The notes beneath the pieces are model-generated. The model saw only the letters and a list, made by a program, of their open reading frames with translations, had not been told where the DNA came from and searched no databases. A stretch of DNA of 64,000 nt, taken from contig NZ_AUDI01000004.1 in NCBI RefSeq assembly GCF_000425385.1, positions 186,001-250,000 of the forward strand. The letters run 5' to 3'. Numbering within the stretch: the first letter of the stretch is position 1; the number at the start of each line of letters is the position of its first letter. Origin of the DNA: Pseudoduganella violaceinigra DSM 15887 (GTDB lineage: Bacteria; Pseudomonadota; Gammaproteobacteria; Burkholderiales; Burkholderiaceae_D). Positions 53,041 to 61,528 of this stretch are shown here, piece after piece. Made by a program: the position numbers and the translations under genes.

Positions 53041-53805
53041 ATGCGCTTCTTCGCAATTTTGCTGGCCGCCGCCGCCCTGCACGCCAATGCCGCCGACCTG
53101 CTGCAGACCGTCAAGGCGCGCGGGACGCTGAAAGTGGCGATGGAAGGCGTCTACCCGCCGTTCAATTTCAAGGAAAAGAACGGCGAGCTGGCTGGCTACG
53201 ATGTGGATGTGGCGCGCCTGGTGGCTGGCAAGCTGGGGGTGAAACTGGAATTCGTCACCTCGGAATGGGCCTCGATCCTGGCCGGCCTGGCCAGCAACAA
53301 GTACGACGTGATCATTTCCCAGGTGGGCATCAATCCCAAGCGCGAGCAGGTCTTCGATTTCAGCGCGCCCTACATCTATTCCTCGCCGATGCTGATCTTG
53401 CGCAAGGACGAGAAGAACAACTGGACTTCGCTGGAACAGATGAAGGGCAAGCGCGTCGGCGCCGGGCAGGGCAGCGTGTACGAGATGCAGGCCAAGGCCG
53501 TGAGCGGGATTGAGGTCAAAGGCTATCCGGCCGCGCCGGAACAATTGCAGGACCTGGCCATGGGCCGTATCGACGCCGCCCTGAACGACAGCCTGATCGC
53601 CGCCTACCTGCTGAAGACCACCAAACTGCCAATCAAGGCCGGGGCCCGGGTGGGCGCCACCGAACGCATGGGCATTCCCTTCCAGAAGGGCAATCCCGAA
53701 TTCAAGGCCGCCATCAACAAGGTGCTGGCCGATGCCGCCGCCGACGGCAGCCTGAAGGCGATTTCCGTGAAGTGGTTTGGCGTCGACGTCAGCAAGGCTC
53801 CCTAA
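53041..53805 (+). CDS. Polar amino-acid ABC transporter, periplasmic binding protein
   Basis: A 254-residue solute receptor with a signal peptide (MRFFAILLAAAALHANA). The mature part follows the family 3 binding proteins: GTLKVAMEGVYPPFNFKEKN, LAGYDVDVARLVAGKLGV and FVTSEWASILAGLASNKYDV. It resembles cystine receptors, but the ligand is not certain. AAGGA precedes the ATG. The permease gene starts 2 bp after its stop. Confidence 0.92.
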   Translation: MRFFAILLAAAALHANAADLLQTVKARGTLKVAMEGVYPPFNFKEKNGELAGYDVDVARLVAGKLGVKLEFVTSEWASILAGLASNKYDVIISQVGINPKREQVFDFSAPYIYSSPMLILRKDEKNNWTSLEQMKGKRVGAGQGSVYEMQAKAVSGIEVKGYPAAPEQLQDLAMGRIDAALNDSLIAAYLLKTTKLPIKAGARVGATERMGIPFQKGNPEFKAAINKVLADAAADGSLKAISVKWFGVDVSKAP

Positions 53806-53807
53806 GC

Positions 53808-54470
53808 ATGGAGTGGCTGGAACTGCTGCACGAAGCGGCGCCCGCCATGCTCAAGGGGGCCGGCTACACCCTGGTCTTTGCCATGGCGTCGATGGTGGGC
53901 GGGCTGGTGCTGGGCTTCCCGACGGCGGTGCTGCGTATCCTGCCATGGCGCTGGCTGCGCTGGCCGGCCAATGTGTACGTCAGCCTGATGCGCGGCACGC
54001 CGCTGCTGGTGCAGATGTTCGTCATCTACTATGGCCTGCCCTCGATCCACATCGAGTTCACGCCGGTGACGGCGGGCATTCTGGCCCTGAGCCTGAACGC
54101 CGGGGCCTATCTCTCGGAAAGCCTGCGCGGGGCCATCCTGTCGATTCCCAAAGGCCAATGGTCGGCCAGCTACAGCCTGGGCATGGGCTATGGCCAGACC
54201 CTGCGCTACATCGTCATGCCGCAGGCGCTGCGCATTGCCGTTCCATCGATGAGCAATACCTTGATCAGCCTGATCAAGGATACTTCCCTGGTCTCGGTGA
54301 TCACCATCACCGAACTGATGCTGTCGACCAAGGAAGTGATTGCCACGACCTTCCGCCCCCTGCCGCTCTACCTTGCGGCCGCGGCGATTTACTGGGTGCT
54401 GAGCCTCGCTTTCGAGCAATTACAACGCTTTGCGGAGCAACGCCTGAACCGCGCCCATCGTCACAGCTAG
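53808..54470 (+). CDS. Polar amino-acid ABC transporter permease
   Basis: A 220-residue inner-membrane permease of the His/Glu/cystine class, with about five helices. The EAA loop that meets the ATPase is present as SLGMGYGQTLRYIVMPQALR. It pairs with the receptor gene just before it. The matching ATPase gene, normally next, is absent: the following gene codes a GGDEF-EAL protein. The ATPase must come from elsewhere in the genome. Confidence 0.92.
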   Translation: MEWLELLHEAAPAMLKGAGYTLVFAMASMVGGLVLGFPTAVLRILPWRWLRWPANVYVSLMRGTPLLVQMFVIYYGLPSIHIEFTPVTAGILALSLNAGAYLSESLRGAILSIPKGQWSASYSLGMGYGQTLRYIVMPQALRIAVPSMSNTLISLIKDTSLVSVITITELMLSTKEVIATTFRPLPLYLAAAAIYWVLSLAFEQLQRFAEQRLNRAHRHS

Positions 54471-54512
54471 CTGCTCGACATTGCCACAAAGGCATGCTAG
54501 GCTGGAACCAAT

Positions 54513-56732
54513 ATGGATAAAGACCAGCATGCCAGGCAGGCGGCGCAGGCGACCGTCATCCGGCCCGCCGTCTCTGGACTGGCAGGCATCGATTCCCTCT
54601 TGCCTGGCGATGCGATGCTGGCAGCCATGGGCGGGACGCCCCCCACGGTGTACGCCAGCATGCAGCGTGCCGACGGCGCCCTGCAATTGGCGAGCGACCA
54701 GGACTATTTCAACGATCTTTACCTGCTGGCGCCGGTCGGCTATTTCGTCCTCGCCGGCGATACCACGATCCTGCAGATGAATCTGGTGGGCGCCGATCTG
54801 CTTGGCCTGCCGCGCGATAATCCCGACGGTATCGGTTTCCGCCAGTTCATCGCGCAGCGCTTCACGGCGGACTTCGACGCCTTCGTCAGCAACAGCCTGT
54901 CCACGGAAGAGCCGCAGCGCATGGCGCTGCAAATGACGCGCGGCCGGGGCGACCGCGGCTTCGCTGTCACCCTGCTCGGCAGCGGCACGCCGGGGGCCTC
55001 GCAGCTGCGCGTGGTGCTGGAAATGGCGGAAGGCAAGCTGGCCGCGCTGGAAAAAAGCGAAGAGCGCTTCCGCCGCATCGTGCACAGTGCGGAAGAGGGG
55101 ATCTGGGAAATCGACGCCGCCGCGCGTACCAGCTTCGTCAATCCCAAGATGGCCGCCATGCTTGGCTATACCATCGAAGCCATGCTGGAACAGCCCCTCG
55201 TCGCGTTCATGGACGACGAGGGCCGCTCCCTGCTCGAGCGCAATATCGCGCGCCGCCAGCAAGGCATGGCCGAACGCCACGAGTTCAAATTCCTGCGCAA
55301 GGATGGCAGCGAGATGTGGGCCACCCTGGCCACCAATCCCATCTTCGATGCCGACGGCAGCTATCTGGGCGCGCTGGCGCTGGTCAGCGATATCACCGAG
55401 CGCAAGCTGTCGTCCGAGCTGATCTGGCACCAGGCCAATTATGACGCCCTCACGGCGCTGCCGAACCGCAATATGTTCCAGGACCGGCTGGCGCAGGAAA
55501 TGAAGAAGGCCCGGCGCGACGGGCTCTTCCTGGCGCTGCTGTTCATCGACCTCGACCAGTTCAAGGAAATCAACGACCGCCTCGGGCACGAGATGGGTGA
55601 TGCGCTGCTGGTGGAAGCGGCGCGCCGCATCGCCGCCTGCGTGCGCGCCTCCGACACCCTGGCGCGGCTGGGCGGCGATGAATTCGTGGTGATCCTGCCC
55701 GGCCTCGACCAGGTCAGCAATGCCGAGCGCGTCGCCCAGCAGATCATTGCCGCCCTGAACCGGCCGTTCCTGCTGGGCGAGAGCAGCGGCTCGGTGTCGG
55801 CCAGCATCGGCATCGCCCTGCACCCGTCGGACGCCAACGACCCCGAGCAATTGCTGCGCAACGCCGACCAGGCCATGTACGCCGCCAAGAATGCCGGCCG
55901 CAACCGCTACAGCTACTTCACGCCCGATATGCAGGCCGCCGCCCAGCTGAGGCTGCGCATTACGCACGACCTACAAATGGCGGTAAGCAACCAGCAGTTC
56001 GAGCTGCACTACCAACCCATCGTCAACCTGCACACGGGCGCCATCGAACGCGCCGAAGCGCTGCTGCGCTGGCGCCACCCCGAGCGCGGCATGCTCAACC
56101 CGGCCGAGTTCATCGGCAGCGCCGAAGCCAGCGGCGTCATCCTGGAAATCGGCGACTGGGTGTTCCGCCACGCCGCCGACCAGGCCAAGCGCTGGCAGGA
56201 AGAGCTGGGGCGCCCCTTCCAGATCAGCGTCAACCAGTCGCCGGTGCAATTCCGCCTGGGCCAGGAATTTTTTGAAGAATGGATGCGCTACGTTGAGCGC
56301 TTGGGACTGGCGCCGCGCAGCATTGTCATCGAAATCACGGAACGCCTGCTGCTTGACGAAAGCGGGCCCGTGATGGAGCGCCTGCGCCAGTTCCGGTCTA
56401 TGGGCCTGCAGGTCGCGCTGGACGACTTCGGCACCGGCCACTCGGTGCTGGCCCACCTGAAGAAATTCGACATCGATTATTTGAAGATCGACCGCAGCTT
56501 CGTGATGGACCTGGCCGGCGACTCCGGCGACCTGGCGCTGTGCGAAGGCATCATCGTGATGGCGCACAAGCTGGGCCTGAAAGTGGTTGCCGAAGGGGTG
56601 GAAACGGAAACCCAGCTGAACCTGCTGAAAGCGGCCGGCTGCGACTACGCCCAAGGCTACGTTTACGCCCACCCCATGCCCCCCGCCCAGATGGGCGCCA
56701 TGGCCCGCGGCCCCGCCAAACTGGCAAACTGA
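54513..56732 (+). CDS. PAS-GGDEF-EAL cyclic-di-GMP turnover protein
   Basis: A 739-residue cytosolic protein. Two PAS regions (about 65-170 and 185-295, the second with RRIVHSAEEGIWEIDAA) precede a GGDEF domain (motif at 387-391, LGGDEFVV) and an EAL domain (EALLRW at 515). Catalytic segments of both are intact: ITERLLL, DDFGTGHSVL and KIDRSFV in EAL. It could make or break c-di-GMP depending on the PAS signal. It ends right at the outer repeat of RAYT element 2, whose first base is the last base of the stop codon. Confidence 0.93.
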   Translation: MDKDQHARQAAQATVIRPAVSGLAGIDSLLPGDAMLAAMGGTPPTVYASMQRADGALQLASDQDYFNDLYLLAPVGYFVLAGDTTILQMNLVGADLLGLPRDNPDGIGFRQFIAQRFTADFDAFVSNSLSTEEPQRMALQMTRGRGDRGFAVTLLGSGTPGASQLRVVLEMAEGKLAALEKSEERFRRIVHSAEEGIWEIDAAARTSFVNPKMAAMLGYTIEAMLEQPLVAFMDDEGRSLLERNIARRQQGMAERHEFKFLRKDGSEMWATLATNPIFDADGSYLGALALVSDITERKLSSELIWHQANYDALTALPNRNMFQDRLAQEMKKARRDGLFLALLFIDLDQFKEINDRLGHEMGDALLVEAARRIAACVRASDTLARLGGDEFVVILPGLDQVSNAERVAQQIIAALNRPFLLGESSGSVSASIGIALHPSDANDPEQLLRNADQAMYAAKNAGRNRYSYFTPDMQAAAQLRLRITHDLQMAVSNQQFELHYQPIVNLHTGAIERAEALLRWRHPERGMLNPAEFIGSAEASGVILEIGDWVFRHAADQAKRWQEELGRPFQISVNQSPVQFRLGQEFFEEWMRYVERLGLAPRSIVIEITERLLLDESGPVMERLRQFRSMGLQVALDDFGTGHSVLAHLKKFDIDYLKIDRSFVMDLAGDSGDLALCEGIIVMAHKLGLKVVAEGVETETQLNLLKAAGCDYAQGYVYAHPMPPAQMGAMARGPAKLAN

Positions 56733-57685
56733 AAGCCGTGGTCAGCTCTGGCAATCGGACATGTTGCGGTAGGCCTGCAGCGCACGGCTGACCGTGCGCA
56801 CGGAAACCTGGCAGAATTGCGCGATTTCCGCCATCGTGTAGGTGTGCGACAGATAGGCCTGCGCCATGGCCTGTTTCCGGTCCGGCTGCTCGAAGTATTC
56901 GGCTAAAGGCCGCACGATGGCCCGCCGCAAGATGCGTTTGATTTCCAGGGGATTGCCTGGAATTGGGCGGCGCCCGGCCTGCCGGCAGAACTCATCGTCG
57001 CCGAAAAACAGCTGGTTGCGCACGGCGCGGAAGGGATTTTCCTGCCCGATGCCCTCCAGGACAAAGACTTCAAAGGCCGCGGTCGCTGTGGCGCGGTCGC
57101 TGCCGAAATGCGCCAGCACGGCGTCGCGGGCCAGCCATGCCGGCGCGTCGAGTGTGCCGACCAGGGCGCCGTAGCTGCTCCACAGCCAATGGGCTGGATG
57201 GGTGGTCATGCCTGCGCGCACGGGGTTTAGCACGGCGTAGCGCGTCAGCTCCATCAGGTACTCGTCTTCCTGGCACAGGACGGCGTGATAGCGGCCCTGG
57301 AAGACATGCCCCACCAAGCCGTGCTGGCGGTTGAAGTACTGCGAGTAATTGCCGTTCAGGTAGCGCATGCCGCGCGACAGCTGGCCCTGCCGCGTCCGCA
57401 CCACGAGGTGGTAGTGGTTGCCCATCTGGCAGTAAGCTTGCACGGCAAAATCGAAGCGTTCGCAACTTTCGCCGAGCAAGTCCAGCCACGTCAGGCGGTC
57501 GCTATCGGTGCGGAAAATGGTGCAGCGCCGGTCGCCGCGCGACGTCACGTGGTAGCAGGCGTTGTCGTGTTCGATGCGGAGAGGTCTGCTCATGGGCCGA
57601 GTGTAGGCCCGGCCAGGGGGAAGGGCTTTGCGCCCGCGCAAGAGATGGCCAGAAATGGCGGATTGCCAGAGCTGCCCCCGGCTTT
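56732..57685. mobile_element. RAYT element 2 with ~31-bp imperfect inverted repeats
   Basis: A 954-bp unit bounded by 56732-56762 and, inverted, 57655-57685; 27 of 31 positions match, including AGCTCTGGCAATC. The ends are unrelated to those of RAYT element 1. The left repeat covers the last codons of the transposase gene. The unit fills the whole space between the GGDEF-EAL stop and the end of the flagellar gene cluster. Confidence 0.75.
56742..57593 (-). CDS. REP-associated tyrosine transposase (RAYT), second copy
   Basis: A 283-residue relative of the RAYT at 9233-10072. Motifs: QMGNHYHLVV for the metal-binding histidines and YSQYFNRQHGLVGHVFQGRY around the catalytic helix. It also ends in a helix-turn-helix-like segment (MAEIAQFCQVSVRTVSRALQ). 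The two proteins share the fold and many segments but differ throughout, and their flanking repeats differ too, so they probably handle different REP families. Start 57593 (MSRPLRIEHDN) is set by homology; an ATG at 57641 is also open. Confidence 0.9.
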   Translation of the reverse strand: MSRPLRIEHDNACYHVTSRGDRRCTIFRTDSDRLTWLDLLGESCERFDFAVQAYCQMGNHYHLVVRTRQGQLSRGMRYLNGNYSQYFNRQHGLVGHVFQGRYHAVLCQEDEYLMELTRYAVLNPVRAGMTTHPAHWLWSSYGALVGTLDAPAWLARDAVLAHFGSDRATATAAFEVFVLEGIGQENPFRAVRNQLFFGDDEFCRQAGRRPIPGNPLEIKRILRRAIVRPLAEYFEQPDRKQAMAQAYLSHTYTMAEIAQFCQVSVRTVSRALQAYRNMSDCQS

Positions 57686-57695
57686 TGAGCTGCTA

Positions 57696-58736
57696 TTAAC
57701 TGAGGCGCAGCAGCGAGACGACCCGGTCGCGGTTGATGCCGACCAGGGCGGAGGTCAGCGAGACCAGGGCGGAGTAGCCCGGCTGGTCGGCGATGTTGGC
57801 GAACACGTCGGCCATCTGGCCCATGCCGGCGACTTCCAGCTCCGGCAGGTCGAATTGCATGCGCTGGGTGGTGAGCGCGAGTTCCTGGCGCACTTTCGAT
57901 AGGGCGGCTTCCACGTGCGCCAGCGCTTGCGTGACTTGCTGCAGCGTGGCGCGCATGGTTTCCATATCGCTGGCGCCCCAGCCTTCCGGCATCACCGCCG
58001 GCGCTTCGGCGTCCGCTTTGAGGCGGTTCAGTTGGCCGGCCGGGAAGCGGATGCCCGAGCCTTGCACCGCCAGCGCGTCGCGCACGCCGGGCCAGTTGCT
58101 TTCCGCGGTCGTGAACACCAGCTCGCCGTCTTTGTTGACCGAGACGCGCACGCCGGCCGGCGCCAGCGCCTGGTCGAAGCGGGCCACGACTTCGGCGTCG
58201 GACAGGCCGGGCGCCAGGTGCACCGAGCGCAGGCCGGCCGTGCCGCCGCCGACCGCAATGGCCAGGGTTTCGCGGGCGCCGTTGCGCAGGTTGGCCAGCG
58301 TCATGCCGCGCACGGTGAAGGTTTGCGTGGCGGGGTCGTTGGAGAAGTTCAGTTGCGCGTCGAGCGTGCCGCCGGACGCCTGGGCGCGGTTGCGCCAGGT
58401 TTCGGTGAACTGGCGCACGCGCTGTTCCACCTGGCCGTCGCGCATCTGGCGGCTGGCCAGCTTGGCGGCGATGTCGGTCTTCAGGGCGCGCAACTGGGCT
58501 GCGCTCTGTTCGAGGAAGTCGATGGCTTGCTGGGCGCCCGAGACGTCGTTCTGCCGCGGGGCGTCGAAATTGCTCAGGCCGCGCCGCAGGGGGGCGGGGG
58601 CGGGCGCCGTGCTGGCCGCTGCCTGGTCGACTGCCGCGCCAGCTTCCGCCAGCGCAGACTCAGCCGTGTTGGCCGCCGGGTTGGCGGGGGCACGGGCACT
58701 GAGGCCGGGACTACTGGGGCGCTGGGCAATTTCCAT
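57696..58736 (-). CDS. Flagellar-cluster protein of unknown function
   Basis: A 346-residue protein following flgL after 5 bp. The N-terminal ~65 residues are Ala/Pro-rich and look disordered; a helical segment (about 67-115) follows. The middle (about 120-235, with TFTVRGMTLANLRNGARE and GVRVSVNKDGELVFTTAES) resembles the IN-type repeat of hook-associated and flagellin proteins, and a coiled coil lies at about 260-300. There is no signal peptide. It may be an axial or hook-junction-related protein or a chaperone; none of this is established. Confidence 0.75.
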   Translation of the reverse strand: MEIAQRPSSPGLSARAPANPAANTAESALAEAGAAVDQAAASTAPAPAPLRRGLSNFDAPRQNDVSGAQQAIDFLEQSAAQLRALKTDIAAKLASRQMRDGQVEQRVRQFTETWRNRAQASGGTLDAQLNFSNDPATQTFTVRGMTLANLRNGARETLAIAVGGGTAGLRSVHLAPGLSDAEVVARFDQALAPAGVRVSVNKDGELVFTTAESNWPGVRDALAVQGSGIRFPAGQLNRLKADAEAPAVMPEGWGASDMETMRATLQQVTQALAHVEAALSKVRQELALTTQRMQFDLPELEVAGMGQMADVFANIADQPGYSALVSLTSALVGINRDRVVSLLRLS

Positions 58737-58741
58737 GATCT

Positions 58742-59656
58742 TCAGGACAGGACGTTGAACAGGGACAACCCGCTGACCTTGGCATAGGCCTGGTAGGTCG
58801 CTTGCAGGGCGCTATTGTATCCACTGAGCTGGGTGGCCGCGAGGCCATAGTCCAGCTGGGCGATATCGGTGATGGCGATCTTGTTCGACAGGCTGACGTT
58901 GCTGTGGTTGCTGGCCAGCGTTTCCATCACATTCTGCGCGCCGCCGAACTGGGCGATCTTGCCCGAGACCAGGCCGAGCGCCGTGTCGGTGCCGTCCAGC
59001 GCGGTCTTCAGCGCGGCCTGCAGCACGGGGTCGCTGGCGTTGACGGTGGGCTGTTTCAGCAGGTCGATGGCAGTGTCGAGCTGGTTCAGATAGGTTTCCA
59101 TGCCGCTGACCGTGACGTTGGCCGGCTGGGTAATGCCGTTGCCGACCACCACGTCCTGCGAGCCGTTATTGCCGATATAGCTGTAGCGCGAGCCGATGGC
59201 GCCGGCCGCGTTGAAGGCCAGGGCCGGGGTCGAAGTCAGGGTGCCGGAAAAGATGTACTTGCCTTCCTGGTCGCGGGTATTGCTGTTGAAGAACAGCGAG
59301 TCGCGCAGGGCGCTCAGGCTGTTGACCATGGAATTCAGGTCGGCCGGGGTGTTGGCGCCGTCCGACGCCCAGACGAACAGGTCGCGCGCCGCGCCCATAT
59401 CGCCCACCATCGAGGTCAGGTAGGTTTCATTCTTCGACAGGCGGATCTTCACCGCGTCGATATTTTCAATGTACTGGCCGACGATATTTTCCTCGCGGCG
59501 CAGGCGCGACAGGCGCACATTGGCGATCGGCTCGTCGGACGGCACCTGGATCTTGTTGCCCGAGGCCATCTGCTCGGTCAGCTTGGCGATCACCGACTGG
59601 TTGATCTGCAGCGAGCGGTTCATGGAAGCCTGGAACTGGCTGGACGCGATACGCAT
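58742..59656 (-). CDS. flgL: Flagellar hook-filament junction protein FlgL (HAP3)
   Basis: A 304-residue flagellin-like protein that joins hook and filament. The N-terminus is canonical (MRIASSQFQASMNRSL, then LTEQMASGNKIQVPSDEPIA), and the C-terminus is helical (YNSALQATYQAYAKVSGLSLF). Length fits FlgL. GAGGAAA precedes the start. It lies 11 bp after flgK. Confidence 0.96.
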   Translation of the reverse strand: MRIASSQFQASMNRSLQINQSVIAKLTEQMASGNKIQVPSDEPIANVRLSRLRREENIVGQYIENIDAVKIRLSKNETYLTSMVGDMGAARDLFVWASDGANTPADLNSMVNSLSALRDSLFFNSNTRDQEGKYIFSGTLTSTPALAFNAAGAIGSRYSYIGNNGSQDVVVGNGITQPANVTVSGMETYLNQLDTAIDLLKQPTVNASDPVLQAALKTALDGTDTALGLVSGKIAQFGGAQNVMETLASNHSNVSLSNKIAITDIAQLDYGLAATQLSGYNSALQATYQAYAKVSGLSLFNVLS

Positions 59657-59667
59657 GTCAATTTTCC

Positions 59668-61035
59668 TCAGAACAGCGCCAGCGTGGCGTCGAACAGTGT
59701 GTTGGCCACGGCGATCACTTTCATGTTCGCCTGGTACATATTCTGGAATTCGACCAGGTTGATCGCTTCCTCATCCTTGTTGACCGAGCTGGTGGCGGCC
59801 CAGTCGTCTTCCGACTGCTCGCGCACGGTGGCGGCGGTGCCCAGCAGCGATTGGTTCTGGCCGCTGTCGATGCCGAGCTTGCCCACCAGCTGGGTGTCCG
59901 CGTCGCCCAGCAGCACGGTGCCGATCGAGGCCAAGGTCACCGGCTGGCCCTTGATGGCGATCAGGGCTTGCAGGTTCTTGCTGTCGCCCGGCGTGCCGTC
60001 GGAGGAGAAGGCCAGATCGGCGGCCTGCATGCCGGGCGTGATGCTGAGGATGCCGCCGGCGCCGGTCGGGTTGAAGGTGAACAGGGCGGTACCGGCCGCG
60101 CCATTGGGCTTGAAGCCGGCGGCGAGCTGGGTGTTGACCAGGTTCGCCATCTGGTTGGCCATGTCGGTCAGCGAAGTCTGCAGCGGGGCCAGGGTATTCT
60201 TTTCGAAATCGCCGAGGCCGCCCAGCTGGCCGCCCACCTTGGTGTCGTCCAGGCCGAAGGTGGTGCCGGCAAATTTCAGTTCCAGCGAGGCCGGGGTGGT
60301 CGAGGGATTCATCGACAGGGTGCCCGACAGGTTGCCGGCCACCAGGGGCTGGCCGCTGCGCAGGGAGACGCTGCGCGTGCCGTCGGGCTGCTCCAGCACC
60401 TCGATCGAGACCAGGTTGGCCAAGGAATCGATATTGCGGTCGCGCTCGTCGATCAGGGCCGAGACATTGGTGCCGGCCGCGCCCGAGCTGTTGATGCGCT
60501 GGTTCAGCGCCGCGATATTGGCGCTCAGGGTATTCAGCTGCGGCAGCATGGCGTCGCGCTGCTGCGTGATCGAGACCTGCTGCTGGCGCGTGACGTTGTA
60601 GATGCTGTTGAACGATTGCGCCATGGCGTTGGCGGCGGTCAGCACCTGCTGGCGCAGCGGAGTGGAGACGGGGTCGACGCCGGCCGCGTTCAGGGCGCGG
60701 AAGAACTGGTCGACGCCGTTCGACAGGCTGGTCTTGTCGTCGCCCATCACCCGTTCGAGCTGGGTGAAGTAGGGCTGGGACTGGCTGTGCGCGCCGAGCT
60801 CGGAATTGGCGCGCCACAGTTGCTGGCTCTTGTAGGAGTCGGAGAAGCGCAGCAGCTTGCTCACTTCGACGCCGAAGCCGGGGCCGCCGGAACCCACGGC
60901 CGGGGCGACGGCGGACAGCAGCACACCCTGGCGGGTATAGCCTTTAGTTTGCAAGTTTGCAATGTTCTGGCTGGTCGTGTTGATCGCGGTCTGGGCGGCC
61001 AACGATCCGGACAGGGCATTGTTAATTATCGACAT
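59668..61035 (-). CDS. flgK: Flagellar hook-associated protein FlgK (HAP1)
   Basis: A 455-residue hook-filament junction protein. It starts MSIINNALSGSLAAQTAINT with TSQNIANLQTKGYTRQGVLL and ends with NLVEFQNMYQANMKVIAVAN, both axial-helix signatures. It is about 90 residues shorter than the E. coli protein (547), mostly in the central variable domains, which is common. A palindrome lies in the leader at 61059-61074. AAGGGAAG serves as ribosome site. Confidence 0.95.
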   Translation of the reverse strand: MSIINNALSGSLAAQTAINTTSQNIANLQTKGYTRQGVLLSAVAPAVGSGGPGFGVEVSKLLRFSDSYKSQQLWRANSELGAHSQSQPYFTQLERVMGDDKTSLSNGVDQFFRALNAAGVDPVSTPLRQQVLTAANAMAQSFNSIYNVTRQQQVSITQQRDAMLPQLNTLSANIAALNQRINSSGAAGTNVSALIDERDRNIDSLANLVSIEVLEQPDGTRSVSLRSGQPLVAGNLSGTLSMNPSTTPASLELKFAGTTFGLDDTKVGGQLGGLGDFEKNTLAPLQTSLTDMANQMANLVNTQLAAGFKPNGAAGTALFTFNPTGAGGILSITPGMQAADLAFSSDGTPGDSKNLQALIAIKGQPVTLASIGTVLLGDADTQLVGKLGIDSGQNQSLLGTAATVREQSEDDWAATSSVNKDEEAINLVEFQNMYQANMKVIAVANTLFDATLALF

Positions 61036-61058
61036 GGTGCAATCTTCCCTTGGATTGG

Positions 61059-61074
61059 GCCATTGCTCAATGGC
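61059..61074. promoter_or_regulatory. Perfect palindrome in the flgJ-flgK gap
   Basis: GCCATTGCTCAATGGC has 7-bp arms and a 2-bp centre, 24 bp upstream of the flgK start in an 85-bp gap, the largest gap in this flagellar run. It could be an operator or RNA hairpin; a clear sigma-28 promoter is not seen. Confidence 0.45.
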
Positions 61075-61120
61075 ATCTTTGGCCCCTTAACTGGTAAAGG
61101 CGACCGCGCCAAGGTGGGGA

Positions 61121-61528
61121 TTAAGCGCCAGTCGGGTTTTTCTTCGATAAAACTGAAATTTCCGGCGGGGAAGCCGGGGCTGCCGCGGCCGGCGGCAGCA
61201 GCTGGCGCAGGATCGCGTCGGCGACGCCGAAGGCGCGCCGGCCGGCCAGCTGGTCGGCCACCATATTGTCGGCCAGGTCGAGCAAATCGCTGTTGATCGA
61301 GTCTTTGTAGATACTGTCGTCGTCGGCCATGGCCTTGGTACTGTCGCGCATCTTGTGCAGGGCCTGGGCGATGAAGAAGCTTTCGAACTTGACAGCCGCC
61401 TCGGTGGCCTTGGCGCGGTAGCGCGTGGCGTCGGTCTGCGCCTCGGGCGCGGCCTGGCCGATCTTCGTGTCCGCCGGCTGGCCGATGTCGAGCCGGCGCA
61501 CCGGCAGGGGGAGGAAGCGGCTGTCCAT
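61121..61528 (-). CDS. flgJ: FlgJ rod-binding protein, short form without muramidase
   Basis: A 135-residue protein equal to the N-terminal rod-cap domain of FlgJ, with EAAVKFESFFIAQALHKMRD and MVADQLAGRRAFGVADAIL. The peptidoglycan-hydrolase domain that follows in the ~300-residue enterobacterial and many betaproteobacterial forms is absent; the protein ends with a Pro/Ala-rich tail. A separate lytic enzyme must open the wall for the rod. The ATG overlaps the flgI stop (ATGA at 61528). Confidence 0.92.
   Translation of the reverse strand: MDSRFLPLPVRRLDIGQPADTKIGQAAPEAQTDATRYRAKATEAAVKFESFFIAQALHKMRDSTKAMADDDSIYKDSINSDLLDLADNMVADQLAGRRAFGVADAILRQLLPPAAAAPASPPEISVLSKKNPTGA

Noticed and set aside
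53041-54470. A complete amino-acid ABC operon
   Set aside because: No ATPase Walker motifs are encoded downstream; the next gene is clearly PAS-GGDEF-EAL.
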